Shown here in pieces: positions 19,840 through 29,171 of a DNA stretch of 64,000 nt. The stretch comes from Pelagimonas varians. Its GTDB lineage: Bacteria; Pseudomonadota; Alphaproteobacteria; Rhodobacterales; Rhodobacteraceae. The translations under genes were made by a program, and so were the position numbers. The stretch's first letter is position 1. Every line of letters starts with the position of its first letter. The stretch spans positions 62,001 through 126,000 of the forward strand of contig NZ_QKMF01000001.1 in assembly GCF_003208435.1 (NCBI RefSeq). The letters run 5' to 3'. Below the pieces are notes generated by a model, which worked only from the letters and a program-made list of their open reading frames with translations, was not told where the DNA came from and ran no database searches.

Positions 19840-20544
19840 TTAACCGGCCGCCAATTGGTTGTGCTTGCGCGCCATGTATTCTTTGGCGGTTTCAACCGCG
19901 ACCGCGGCGTCGCGACAATAGGAATCCGCGCCGATGGCTTTGCCGAACTCTTCGTTCAAAGGAGCGCCGCCAACCAAGACGACGTAGTCATCGCGGATGC
20001 CCATTTCGACCATCGTGTCGATTACCACCTTCATATAGGGCATGGTGGTGGTTAGCAGGGCCGACATGCCCAGAATGTCGGCCTCTTCGGCCTTGATCGC
20101 GTCGATATACGCGTCAACGGCGTTGTTGATGCCCAGATCGACAACTTCAAAGCCCGCGCCTTCCATCATCATCGACACTAGATTTTTGCCAATGTCGTGG
20201 ATGTCGCCTTTGACCGTGCCAATCACCATTTTTCCCATACGCGGCGCGCCGGTTTCCGCCAATAGCGGCTTGAGGATGAACATGCCGCCCTTCATCGCAT
20301 TGGCGGCCAACAGAACTTCGGGGACGAACAAGATGCCATCGCGGAAATCGGCACCGACGATTGTCATGCCACCGACAAGGGCTTCGGTCAGGATGCGGTA
20401 AGGTTCCCACTTGCGTTCCAGCAAGATATTGACGGCCTCTTCGATCTCTTCTTTGAGACCGTCATAGAGGTCGTCGAACATCTGTTGAACAAGTTCTTCG
20501 TCGTTGAGTTCGGACAGGATGATGTCGTCTTCTTCGTCGGACAT
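19840..20544 (-). CDS. B12-binding corrinoid protein (MtbC/MetH cobalamin-domain type)
   Basis: The 234-residue protein carries an N-terminal helical cap domain (about 12-100, EELVQQMFDDLYDGLKEEIE and on) and a Rossmann-like cobalamin domain. The cobalt-ligand motif DIHDIG is at residues 114-119, with His116 as the lower ligand, followed by VVDLG and the nucleotide-tail pocket GMSALLTTT. This is the layout of stand-alone corrinoid methyl carriers and of the MetH B12 module. The ATG at 20544 has AAGGAAA upstream. With the homocysteine methyltransferase at 22166 it could form part of a split methionine synthase; the pterin-binding and reactivation parts are not in the window. Confidence 0.92.
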   Translation of the reverse strand: MSDEEDDIILSELNDEELVQQMFDDLYDGLKEEIEEAVNILLERKWEPYRILTEALVGGMTIVGADFRDGILFVPEVLLAANAMKGGMFILKPLLAETGAPRMGKMVIGTVKGDIHDIGKNLVSMMMEGAGFEVVDLGINNAVDAYIDAIKAEEADILGMSALLTTTMPYMKVVIDTMVEMGIRDDYVVLVGGAPLNEEFGKAIGADSYCRDAAVAVETAKEYMARKHNQLAAG

Positions 20545-20704
20545 TGGGGGCGTTTCCTTCATGCTGGCAGGTCGCGGCTGCACGTGTTCTTACGCGACTA
20601 TTCTTCATTTTTACCTTCGGTCAAATGCCAGATTGCGACATTGGGCACTCTGGCAACGACTTTGGTGCTTTGATCGGGTTTTAAAACGACGGTTTCTTGT
20701 GTGT

Positions 20705-20719
20705 GTTCTTATTATGTTC
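20705..20719 (+). promoter_or_regulatory. SOS box (LexA operator) in front of radical SAM gene
   Basis: GTTCTTATTATGTTC is an exact GTTC-N7-GTTC match and ends 11 bases before the radical SAM ATG. The spacing and the AT-rich core fit a functional LexA operator overlapping the promoter or leader. Confidence 0.75.
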
Positions 20720-20730
20720 TAACGTGTGGT

Positions 20731-21816
20731 ATGTCTGATCCCTTGCGCCCTGTTGATCCCGATCGCCGCAAAGGCCGCGCGGCGCTGAGCCGTGATTGCG
20801 GTCGTTTTGAGCGGTTCTCCAAGGTGGACGAGGGGGATGGCTGGGACATTCCAGAAGACTTGCCGGTGATCCGCACCGAGATCCGCGAAGAGCGTCCGCG
20901 CAGTGTCATCAATTACGTGCGCTCTCCGGATTTGCCGTTTGACCGGACCTTGAACCCGTACAGGGGATGCGAACACGGATGTATCTATTGCTTTGCCCGC
21001 CCGACACATGCCTATCTGGGACTGTCGCCCGGTCTTGATTTCGAAACCAAACTGATCACGCGGCCTGATGCCCCCAGTGTTCTGGAGCGCGAATTGCGGT
21101 CCAAGCGCTACAGTGTTGCACCATTGGCGATTGGCACCAACACGGATCCCTATCAGCCGATTGAACGTGATCGCGGCATCATGCGCGCCTGTCTTGAGGT
21201 GTTGCGCGATTTTCGCCATCCGGTGGCGATTGTCACCAAGGGCACGCTGATCGAACGCGACATAGATATCCTGAGCGATATGGCGGCGCAGGGGCTGGCG
21301 CGGGTTGGGGTTTCGGTAACCACATTGGACGCGAGGCTGAGCCGCAAGATGGAGCCGCGCGCGCCTGCGCCGGTCCGCCGAATGCAGATGATCCGCCGGC
21401 TGACGGATGCTGGCATTCCCGTGCGCGTTATGGCCGCTCCGATGGTGCCAGCGCTGACTGATCCCGAACTTGAGGCGATTTTGGCGGCGGGCCGCGATGC
21501 CGGGGCCGATGCGGCCAGCTGGATTATGCTGCGCTTGCCGCTGGAGGTGGCACCTTTGTGGCAAGACTGGCTGAAGGTGCATTATCCGGATAGGGCAGGG
21601 CGTATCATGGGTCATCTGCGCGACATGCACGGCGGCGAAGCCTATTCGGCCGACTGGCACAAACGGATGCGTGGCCAAGGTGTATACGCCGATATGATGG
21701 CGCAGCGATTCCGCAGAGCGGTTCGCGCCTTGGGTTTGGCGCAAGAAACCGCGGCTTTGCGATGCGATTTGTTTCAACCGCCGCTGCGCACCGGTGATCA
21801 GATGAGTCTGTTTTAG
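20731..21816 (+). CDS. PA0069-family radical SAM protein
   Basis: The protein of 361 residues has the radical SAM cluster motif CEHGCIYC (Cys80, Cys84, Cys87), preceded by the conserved DRTLNPYRGC. After it come TNTDPYQPIER and ITKGTLIERDIDIL, which make it a PA0069/SplB-like (COG1533) member. SplB itself repairs spore photoproduct, but the PA0069 group has no proven reaction. The ATG at 20731 gives the usual MSDPLRP-type start. Its own SOS box just upstream points to a DNA-damage role. It is divergent from the corrinoid gene. Confidence 0.9.
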   Translation: MSDPLRPVDPDRRKGRAALSRDCGRFERFSKVDEGDGWDIPEDLPVIRTEIREERPRSVINYVRSPDLPFDRTLNPYRGCEHGCIYCFARPTHAYLGLSPGLDFETKLITRPDAPSVLERELRSKRYSVAPLAIGTNTDPYQPIERDRGIMRACLEVLRDFRHPVAIVTKGTLIERDIDILSDMAAQGLARVGVSVTTLDARLSRKMEPRAPAPVRRMQMIRRLTDAGIPVRVMAAPMVPALTDPELEAILAAGRDAGADAASWIMLRLPLEVAPLWQDWLKVHYPDRAGRIMGHLRDMHGGEAYSADWHKRMRGQGVYADMMAQRFRRAVRALGLAQETAALRCDLFQPPLRTGDQMSLF

Positions 21817-21827
21817 GGAATGCGCCC

Positions 21828-21871
21828 CAAATTCCGTTGACGGAATTTGCAAATTCCATTGATGGAATTTG
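21828..21871. repeat. Two adjacent 22-bp palindromes
   Basis: Positions 21828-21849 and 21850-21871 are each a 10-bp inverted repeat around a central TG. The arms begin CAAATTCC in both; one arm base pair is G-C in the first (CCGT/ACGG) and A-T in the second (CCAT/ATGG), a matched change. They sit between the convergent stops of the radical SAM gene and the 76-residue gene and may act as a two-way terminator or a protein site. Confidence 0.8.
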
Positions 21872-21889
21872 GGTCCCGCCTGCCACGAT

Positions 21890-22120
21890 CTAGCGTAGAA
21901 TCCGGACCGGGTGGTTGTTGCAAAAGATGACAGTTTGCCCGGCGTTTTCGACGGCGTGAAAGCCGCGTTTGTGTACTTCTGCCAAGAACCTGTCACGTCC
22001 AACTATCCTGTCGATATCCCGAGATTGACGACGCACTATTCCACCCTCTGCCGCTGCACGGGCAGAGAAGACAGAGTGCATCCAATCCTCAGGTCTTTGA
22101 GTGAACGGTATACGAGCCAT
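21890..22120 (-). CDS. Conserved small protein, 76 residues
   Basis: The protein begins MARIPFTQRPEDWMHSVFSARAA and ends with NAGQTVIFCNNHPVRIL. It resembles a small basic protein that I have seen conserved in Rhodobacterales, sometimes mis-annotated as phosphoribosylanthranilate isomerase. No known domain is evident. It follows the homocysteine methyltransferase gene on the same strand after 45 bases, so the two could share a transcript. The function is unknown. Confidence 0.7.
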   Translation of the reverse strand: MARIPFTQRPEDWMHSVFSARAAAEGGIVRRQSRDIDRIVGRDRFLAEVHKRGFHAVENAGQTVIFCNNHPVRILR

Positions 22121-22165
22121 GCCCGAAGCCTGCCCGCATTTCAGTTAACACTCGCTTAATGCTGT

Positions 22166-23179
22166 TCAGCCGCGGCGGCGTTTGTTCTTTCGGCTCGGGG
22201 CCGCACCACCGGCGTCGGTTCCGTCACTTTCCGAACTAAAACCACCCATCTTTTCAGTGATCAGTTCCAGCGTCGGGCTGTCACCCTTTGGAGTGTTTTC
22301 CAAGGCTTCGCGCATGGCCCGCAAGTGGTTCGGCATGGTGCCACAGCAGCCGCCAATGATCTTGGCCCCTGCGTTGCGTGCCAGAACCGCATATTCACCC
22401 ATCAGTTCGGGTGTGCCGTCATAGTGTATGTGGCCGTCGTGGTACTTTGGAATGCCTGCGTTGCCTTTGGCAATGATCGGGGTTTGCGTACCCTGAGCCA
22501 CAAAACCCTTGATGGTGCGCAGCAAATCCGATGCGCCGACGCCGCAGTTGGCCCCAAAAGCGATCGGCGTGTTGGGCAGGCTGTCCACCAGTTGAACCAT
22601 CTGCGCCGAGGTCAGACCCATCATGGTCCGGCCTGCGGTGTCAAAGCTCATGGTGCCGCACCAAGGGGCACCGACATTGGCAAAGGCTTCGGCAGCGGCG
22701 CGGAATTCTTCGGGGGCAGAAATCGTTTCAACCCAAACCACATCTGCACCGCCGTCCATCAGGCCCTTGGCGGTTTCTTCGAACATCTCAACGGCGCTCT
22801 CGTGGCTCAGCGATCCGGCTTCTCCCATGATTTCGCCCGTTGGTCCGACAGAGCCGGCAACGATGATTTCGCGGTTTGCGGCATCGGCAACTTCGCGGCC
22901 CAGTTCAGCTGCCAGTTTTGACAGTTCATAGGCGCGGTGACCGGCGTCATGCAGTTTGAGGCGTGACGCATTGGCGCCAAAGGAATTGGTCAAAAACAAA
23001 TCTGAACCCGCATCTACAGCGCCGCGATACAGCGCGCGGATCTTGTCTTGTTCAGTTTCGTTCCAGAACTCAGGCGCGTCACCGGACTGAAGGCCCATGT
23101 TGAACAAATTGGTGCCCGTGGCCCCATCGGCCAACAGCCAATCACGGGTTTCCAGAGCGCGGGAGAGAGCATTGGTCAT
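22166..23179 (-). CDS. Homocysteine S-methyltransferase (betaine--homocysteine or split-MetH type)
   Basis: This 337-residue TIM-barrel enzyme binds homocysteine through zinc. The three zinc cysteines are visible: Cys212 in GANCGVG and Cys278/Cys279 in IIGGCCGTMP. The N-terminal block LLADGATGTNLF is typical of the MetH homocysteine module and of BHMT-like proteins. It ends with a basic tail (SRKNKRRRG). Methyl could come from a methylcorrinoid protein (19840-20544) or directly from betaine. In related roseobacters I recall a report of a methionine synthase split into separate proteins, including this pair; I could not check that here. A dyad at 23233-23266 lies in its promoter region. Confidence 0.9.
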   Translation of the reverse strand: MTNALSRALETRDWLLADGATGTNLFNMGLQSGDAPEFWNETEQDKIRALYRGAVDAGSDLFLTNSFGANASRLKLHDAGHRAYELSKLAAELGREVADAANREIIVAGSVGPTGEIMGEAGSLSHESAVEMFEETAKGLMDGGADVVWVETISAPEEFRAAAEAFANVGAPWCGTMSFDTAGRTMMGLTSAQMVQLVDSLPNTPIAFGANCGVGASDLLRTIKGFVAQGTQTPIIAKGNAGIPKYHDGHIHYDGTPELMGEYAVLARNAGAKIIGGCCGTMPNHLRAMREALENTPKGDSPTLELITEKMGGFSSESDGTDAGGAAPSRKNKRRRG

Positions 23180-23232
23180 GGGGTCTGCCTTTATAGGTTT
23201 GGGCGCGGTTTTTCACATCCCGCACTTATAAG

Positions 23233-23266
23233 CAAATTCATAATCTGCAAGATGGTTATGAATTTG
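23233..23266. promoter_or_regulatory. Dyad operator or hairpin upstream of homocysteine methyltransferase
   Basis: The 11-bp arms CAAATTCATAA and TTATGAATTTG flank a 12-bp spacer. The element lies 54-87 bases upstream of the methyltransferase ATG, in promoter position. Perfect, AT-rich arms suggest a repressor or activator site rather than a terminator, since there is no T run. Confidence 0.5.
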
Positions 23267-23383
23267 GCGGCTATTGTCGGCCAATGATTTCATAGCTGTT
23301 CTGAATACCGGTTGGCATGTCCGACCAATCCAGTGCTTGTGTCCGAATTTGATGCGCCCAAAGGCAAACTGCCACAAGGCCTC

Positions 23384-24033
23384 TTAGTCTAAAACACGTT
23401 CTGCATTCGGGACGTGAAAGAACAGGGCCATTGAATAGACCGGTATTCTGGCCAGATTGAACCAATACGCCCCAGCCTCTCGCAAGATAGTTTTGGAGTT
23501 GGGCCCCCACTTTCTGCGTCCTTTTACATGCTGGCTCGGGAATACGGTGAGGTCAGAGTACCCGGCCCAGTAGAAAGATATCCAACTTCTGGGCAGGTGA
23601 AAACTGTCGGTGACAACACGCACAGAACTGCCTTCGGGAATTTGTGGCAATGAGAAGAGCGCATTTTGGAGCGTCGATCTGGCCTCGGGTTCAACGAAAA
23701 TTGCGGTATCGGGGACACCAAGGTCGATTGCATGCCGAGCCATCAAGGCTGCAGCAGACGGCAAGTTTTCCGAAATGCCAGCCCCCGTGAAAACAATAGT
23801 CTTAGCTTTCCCCGATAGATAGAGCCTTGCGCACGTTGTGGCCCGTTGTGTGACCATCGGCTGCAGTTTTCCGGTTGTATAGGAAATTCCACCGCCTAAA
23901 CACACAATAACATCAGTGGGCGCTAGATCGGTCCCAGAAGGCCAGATGTTTGCACGGGACGACACGACAACAATAGTCAATGTAGCAAGAAAAAGGCCGG
24001 ACCCGAATAGGCCCAGCCTGAGAAGTAGTTTGA

Positions 24034-24043
<10 letters not shown>
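23384..24043 (-). CDS. YdcF/SanA-like DUF218 protein
   Basis: The 219-residue protein has an N-terminal membrane helix (about 8-30) followed by a DUF218 domain. Its features include [20 protein letters not shown], the acidic [14 protein letters not shown] segment and [19 protein letters not shown]. Members such as SanA and ElyC act in envelope or peptidoglycan-related processes, but no reaction is firmly known. The ATG lies inside the last codons of guaA (10-base overlap), so it is translated from the guaA message. Base composition looks a little lower in GC than guaA. Confidence 0.85.
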
Positions 24044-25602
<1,559 letters not shown>

Positions 25603-25653
25603 GGCCTCGCGGATAGTCCGCGCGCGGGCTATGTGCAAGCCTTTTGGACGTGT

Positions 25654-26178
25654 TTAGAGCAAATCTGCCAATCCGTCAGGGTAAAGGGCGACGCGGCCAG
25701 CACGTGCTTTGGCCAATGAGATCCATTTCGCGTGCATTTCGATGCCGTCTTGTTCGGCAAAAGACAGCTGGTCGGCTGCGTAGATGTCAGCGTTGACAAA
25801 GCGGGCTTCGAAGATCAGCGCGATCTCATGACCGGTGTGGCCATGGTGGGTGAATAGGTTTTCCATCACGCCAATCTGCTGCAGGTCGCAAATTTCCTGA
25901 CCAGTTTCTTCGCGCAGCTCGCGGATCAACGCGTCACTGGCGTGTTCGCCGAATTCGATCCCGCCGCCAAGGGGGCGCCAGCCTTTGATCTGTGCGTTAT
26001 CGTCATGGACCGGACCAGCAAGGACATAGTCGCCGCGCCGAAAGATCGCGATGGTCAGTGCGCGCACCTGTTGACGCGGGCGCCAAGGCGGCGGGATTTG
26101 TGCAACATCGGGGCGGGGACCGTGGTCATGTCCGCCGCCGCATCCGCAACCCGATCCGCAAGACTGATCATGTGGCAT
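25654..26178 (-). CDS. NUDIX hydrolase with Cys/His/Gly-rich N-terminus
   Basis: The 174-residue protein has a NUDIX box GGGIEFGEHASDALIRELRE-ETG (about residues 74-96), which binds Mg and cleaves nucleoside diphosphate-linked substrates. Its N-terminus is unusual: CGSGCGCGGGHDHG (residues 7-20), which could bind a metal ion. The ATG at 26178 has AAGGA nine bases upstream; an upstream in-frame extension lacks one. It lies just before guaA on the same strand. The substrate cannot be told from sequence. Confidence 0.9.
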   Translation of the reverse strand: MPHDQSCGSGCGCGGGHDHGPRPDVAQIPPPWRPRQQVRALTIAIFRRGDYVLAGPVHDDNAQIKGWRPLGGGIEFGEHASDALIRELREETGQEICDLQQIGVMENLFTHHGHTGHEIALIFEARFVNADIYAADQLSFAEQDGIEMHAKWISLAKARAGRVALYPDGLADLL

Positions 26179-26324
26179 GTGCTGTTTCCTTGTTGGGCCG
26201 GTTTGCCATGTGTCGATGTTCGGCTTGTGCACATGTTTGGCGTGCAAACGCCTCATTGACAACGGGGCATAAGAAAACAAGCCTAAGGGTGATTTGACCG
26301 TATGGCTTGTAAAAGGAATGTCCT

Positions 26325-26549
26325 ATGTCGTGGCTCCCCACTTTGATCACCAAAACCCCCGAAGAAGGGTATGATCTGGCTATCAAACTGTCACGTATGG
26401 CCGTGAAAAAGACCCAGCCGGATGATGCGGCGCGCGGTGCGATGCGGCCCGACTATGCCAATAGTGCCGATAGCCTGACACAGGTGTCACATGTTGTTGC
26501 GACCAATTTTCAGACAGTGGCGCAGGCCAATAATTTCTGGCGTGACTAA
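26325..26549 (+). CDS. Small protein of unknown function, 74 residues
   Basis: It begins MSWLPTLITKTPEEGYDLAIKLSRMAVKKTQPD and has no membrane segment or known motif. AAGGAATGTCCT directly before the ATG contains a good ribosome site. It is divergent from the NUDIX gene, with 146 bases between. The amphipathic N-terminal helix is the only structural hint. Confidence 0.65.
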   Translation: MSWLPTLITKTPEEGYDLAIKLSRMAVKKTQPDDAARGAMRPDYANSADSLTQVSHVVATNFQTVAQANNFWRD

Positions 26550-26582
26550 TCGAAGACCCCGAGCGGGCAACGCGCCAATCTT

Positions 26583-26972
26583 TTAGGGTTTTACAAGCAG
26601 GCCAGTGGCCGGAGCGGTGCTTTGCTTGGGTCGCGGGCGTGTCGATGGCGGCGGCGCGATAACAGTGCCGGGATCTTGGGCGATCTGTTTGCGCATGGCG
26701 CGAGGCGAGACATCGCGCGCTTCATATTCGGCGCAATCCTTGGTCTCTTTGTTGCACATCGTACAATAGGTTATGTCGCTCGCCGGATCTTCAAAACAGC
26801 ATCCGATGGAACTGTTGGTTTCGATGGTGAAGGTGTCCGGGGTCTGGCTGCACAAAAACAGGTTTGAATTGGCTTCGCTGCGGCTGATCGGGGTGCGTTT
26901 GGCGGCATGTGCTTCGCTGCACATCATCATTGCGGCACAGGCGAGGGCGGCGGTTTTGAAAAACAGGGACAT
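26583..26972 (-). CDS. Secreted cysteine-rich hypothetical protein
   Basis: The 129-residue protein has a Sec signal peptide (about 1-23, ending SEAHAA). The mature part of about 105 residues has six cysteines, including a CC pair and a CTMC pair. The tail is Pro-rich and basic (APPPSTRPRPKQ). Spaced cysteines suggest periplasmic disulfides or metal binding. I do not recognise the family. It stands alone, convergent with the small gene at 26325. Confidence 0.7.
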   Translation of the reverse strand: MSLFFKTAALACAAMMMCSEAHAAKRTPISRSEANSNLFLCSQTPDTFTIETNSSIGCCFEDPASDITYCTMCNKETKDCAEYEARDVSPRAMRKQIAQDPGTVIAPPPSTRPRPKQSTAPATGLLVKP

Positions 26973-27072
26973 GGCAGGACTTTCTGGGTTGGGAAAGGGG
27001 CGTGTGTCTGCCCCTGACCCTATAGACCTCAGGATACTTTTATAGTCTGGCTTGCCCTACCGAAGGTATACC

Positions 27073-27462
27073 TTACTCAGCGGGCGGTTTGCTCTGCGCG
27101 TCAAACACTTCAAGGGCAGCGTTTAGCGCGTTGATTGCTGCGGGCATGCCGCCATAAAGCGACATTTGCCAAATGGCTTCGGCGATTTCTTCTTGGGTCA
27201 GCCCCGCCTTGAGCCCGCCTGCGATATTGACCTTGAGCTGGGGAGCGGTTTGTCCGCCCAAAGCAGTCAAGGCGGCAATGGTCGCCAGATAGCGATCACG
27301 CAGGGGCAGACCGGGGCGGGCATATTGGCGGCCATAGGCAAAGTCCACAATGCCTTCGGCCATTCCGGGCAGCAGATGGCCATAGCGCGCGTTCAATGCG
27401 TTTTCCATTCCGGGGTTGAGCTGCTCTGACAAGATACGGCCGGTTTCTGTGGTATTGGTCAT
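27073..27462 (-). CDS. Carboxymuconolactone decarboxylase family protein
   Basis: The 129-residue all-helical protein belongs to the CMD/AhpD-like family, with the typical [20 protein letters not shown] and [33 protein letters not shown] blocks. It lacks the AhpD CXXC active site, so peroxide reduction by that mechanism is unlikely. True PcaC decarboxylases look alike, but there are no other protocatechuate genes here. The ATG at 27462 is chosen, with GGGA upstream. The reaction is unknown. Confidence 0.85.
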   Translation of the reverse strand: MTNTTETGRILSEQLNPGMENALNARYGHLLPGMAEGIVDFAYGRQYARPGLPLRDRYLATIAALTALGGQTAPQLKVNIAGGLKAGLTQEEIAEAIWQMSLYGGMPAAINALNAALEVFDAQSKPPAE

Positions 27463-27619
27463 TTGAAATATCCCATGCAAATTAGAAGTTTAGAGATGGC
27501 GAATGCGCGGAAAAGATCAAGACGCAGCCGCAGAAAAGGTGTTTGGTATTCTATAAGAGGGCACTGCATAGCACTCTACCTGCGCAAGCCTGCAGAATGG
27601 GCAGATCAAGGATAGGCTG

Positions 27620-28159
27620 ATGACCAACATTGTTTACATCGCGACCAGTTTGGACGGGTATATCTCTGCGCCGGATGGAAATCTGGACTGGTTGTCGATG
27701 GTGCCGAACCCCGATGACGACGACTTGGGCTTTGCCGCGTTTATGTCACGCGTGGATGTTGTGGTTATGGGGAGGGTCACATTCGAGAGCGTTGTCGGTT
27801 TTGACGTCGGTTGGCCGTATCCGGTCCCCGGTCTGATACTCAGCAGGTCTTTGACGCAGATCCCTGCGGGCTTTGAAGACAAGGTTCAGATCATCAGCGG
27901 CACGCCCGAACAGATCATCGCGCAAGCGGGCGAGTTGGGACATGAAACGCTTTACATAGACGGCGGTAAAACCATTCAGGGGTTCCTTCAGGCTGACAAG
28001 ATTGATGAGATGATCCTGTCCGAGCTGCCGGTCTTGCTTGGGGGCGGTGACCGGTTGTTCGGGGGCTTGGTTGCGCCGCTTGAATTTGAACATATCGGTG
28101 TAGAGGTGTTGTTGGGGCAGATCACCAAGCGGCACTATGTGCGCAGGCGTGACAAATAG
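27620..28159 (+). CDS. Dihydrofolate reductase family protein (RibD C-terminal type)
   Basis: The 179-residue protein has the RibD_C/DHFR-like fold with the start NIVYIATSLDGYIS, VDVVVMGRVTFESV, YIDGGKTIQGFLQADKIDEM and LSELPVLLGGGDRLFG, the last of which forms the NADPH-binding region. Stand-alone members of this family are NADPH reductases of unclear substrate. It is not a classical FolA. AAGGATAGGCTG precedes the ATG. A 12-copy octanucleotide repeat starts 33 bases after the stop. Confidence 0.88.
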   Translation: MTNIVYIATSLDGYISAPDGNLDWLSMVPNPDDDDLGFAAFMSRVDVVVMGRVTFESVVGFDVGWPYPVPGLILSRSLTQIPAGFEDKVQIISGTPEQIIAQAGELGHETLYIDGGKTIQGFLQADKIDEMILSELPVLLGGGDRLFGGLVAPLEFEHIGVEVLLGQITKRHYVRRRDK

Positions 28160-28191
28160 GACTTGTCTGCCAAAAGGCCCCCGCACAAAAC

Positions 28192-28287
28192 GGCGGATAG
28201 GCGGATAGGCGGATAGGCGGATAGGCGGATAGGCGGATAGGCGGATAGGCGGATAGGCGGATAGGCGGATAGGCGGATAGGCGGATA
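28192..28287. repeat. Octanucleotide tandem repeat (GGCGGATA, 12 perfect copies)
   Basis: Twelve exact copies of GGCGGATA run without any substitution, followed by a partial GGC. It lies between the convergent ends of the RibD-like gene and the DUF2270 gene, outside both coding regions. Perfect identity indicates recent expansion by slippage, so copy number is likely variable between strains. Confidence 0.97.
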
Positions 28288-28324
28288 GGCAGGGTAACCA
28301 TCATCCATGGCCCGCCATAAGCGG

Positions 28325-28999
28325 CTAGCCCATACTCTCGGCTTTGGACGCGCCGCGCTTTTTGCCGCGTTCAATGTCTTCGTTCCAGGACCAATAGGCG
28401 ATGCCAGCCCATGTCACCAAGTATATCAGACCGACAATCATGACAGCTTCGCCGGGGATTGGTCCAATGTCGGCGCGCTGGGCGGCCTCGTCGAAACTTG
28501 TGGCGGCGGTGGGGTGCACAGTCAGTTTGCCCGCAAAGGCGAGGGACTGAATAACCAATATCCAAAGATAGTTGCGCCGGATGCGCCTGCCAATCGCCGT
28601 CATGATCGACACATGGTAAGTCGGCTTCATATAGTCGTCGGCCAACACCTTTTGCCAATCCTCTTCAAGGTGGAGATCGCCGTCATACAGCATGGGCGCA
28701 TAGAAATGCGTTTCCAGCCAGCGGGCACGCGCACGCCAAACGTTGAAATACCGATAGCGACGGGCCTCAAGCATCAAGAACAAGATGATCAGCACCCCAA
28801 CCAGCACCAAAGGCAATGGAGACGCATCAGGAGAGGCAAAGCTGATGGACAGCGCCACACCCAACGTGACCACAGCCCAATTGGTGGTGGTATCAAGACG
28901 GGTGCGCCAGATGGTGCTGCGATACACCTCGCCACGATACAAATGTGCCACGGCGCCAAGCTCGGCCGGGGTCAGCGTGCTGCGCTTCTTGTCGTCCAT
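28325..28999 (-). CDS. DUF2270 membrane protein
   Basis: The 224-residue protein has a polar N-terminus (MDDKKRSTLTPAELGAVAHLYRGE), two adjacent membrane helices (about 40-80), a conserved polar middle (EARRYRYFNVWRARARWLE and FYAPML), and further hydrophobic stretches at about 145-165 and 182-205. This matches DUF2270, whose function is unknown. A strong AGGAGGAGAT ribosome site precedes the ATG at 28999. It is divergent from the trimethylamine methyltransferase-family gene, with 172 bases between, so a shared regulatory region is possible. Confidence 0.85.
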   Translation of the reverse strand: MDDKKRSTLTPAELGAVAHLYRGEVYRSTIWRTRLDTTTNWAVVTLGVALSISFASPDASPLPLVLVGVLIILFLMLEARRYRYFNVWRARARWLETHFYAPMLYDGDLHLEEDWQKVLADDYMKPTYHVSIMTAIGRRIRRNYLWILVIQSLAFAGKLTVHPTAATSFDEAAQRADIGPIPGEAVMIVGLIYLVTWAGIAYWSWNEDIERGKKRGASKAESMG

Positions 29000-29171
29000 A
29001 CCTATCTCCTCCTCAGGAAGGGCTATCCTGGCCCAGCGTCCCGACATCGTCAAAGGCCGCTTTGACGCGGCAAATGTCGCTTTTGCGTGTGGGGTGCCGT
29101 TAACTTGCAGCGGGGGGCGCTGGGCATGGGATATGAAAAGCCCAAGCGAATATCAGGACGGATACGAACCC

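Noticed and set aside
20719-22002. 427-codon minus-strand frame opposite the radical SAM gene
   Set aside because: The sense strand carries clear radical SAM motifs; the antisense translation is His/Arg/Gln-rich, typical of shadow frames.
23180-23383. SAM-II or SAH riboswitch upstream of the homocysteine methyltransferase gene
   Set aside because: Only a simple dyad is seen; I could not find the pseudoknot elements of these classes.
28192-28287. CRISPR-like array
   Set aside because: Eight-base units without spacers; a simple tandem repeat.
28122-28374. Minus-strand open frames with IRLSAYPP repeats
   Set aside because: They arise only from the GGCGGATA repeat, which lacks stops in these frames, and overlap real gene ends.
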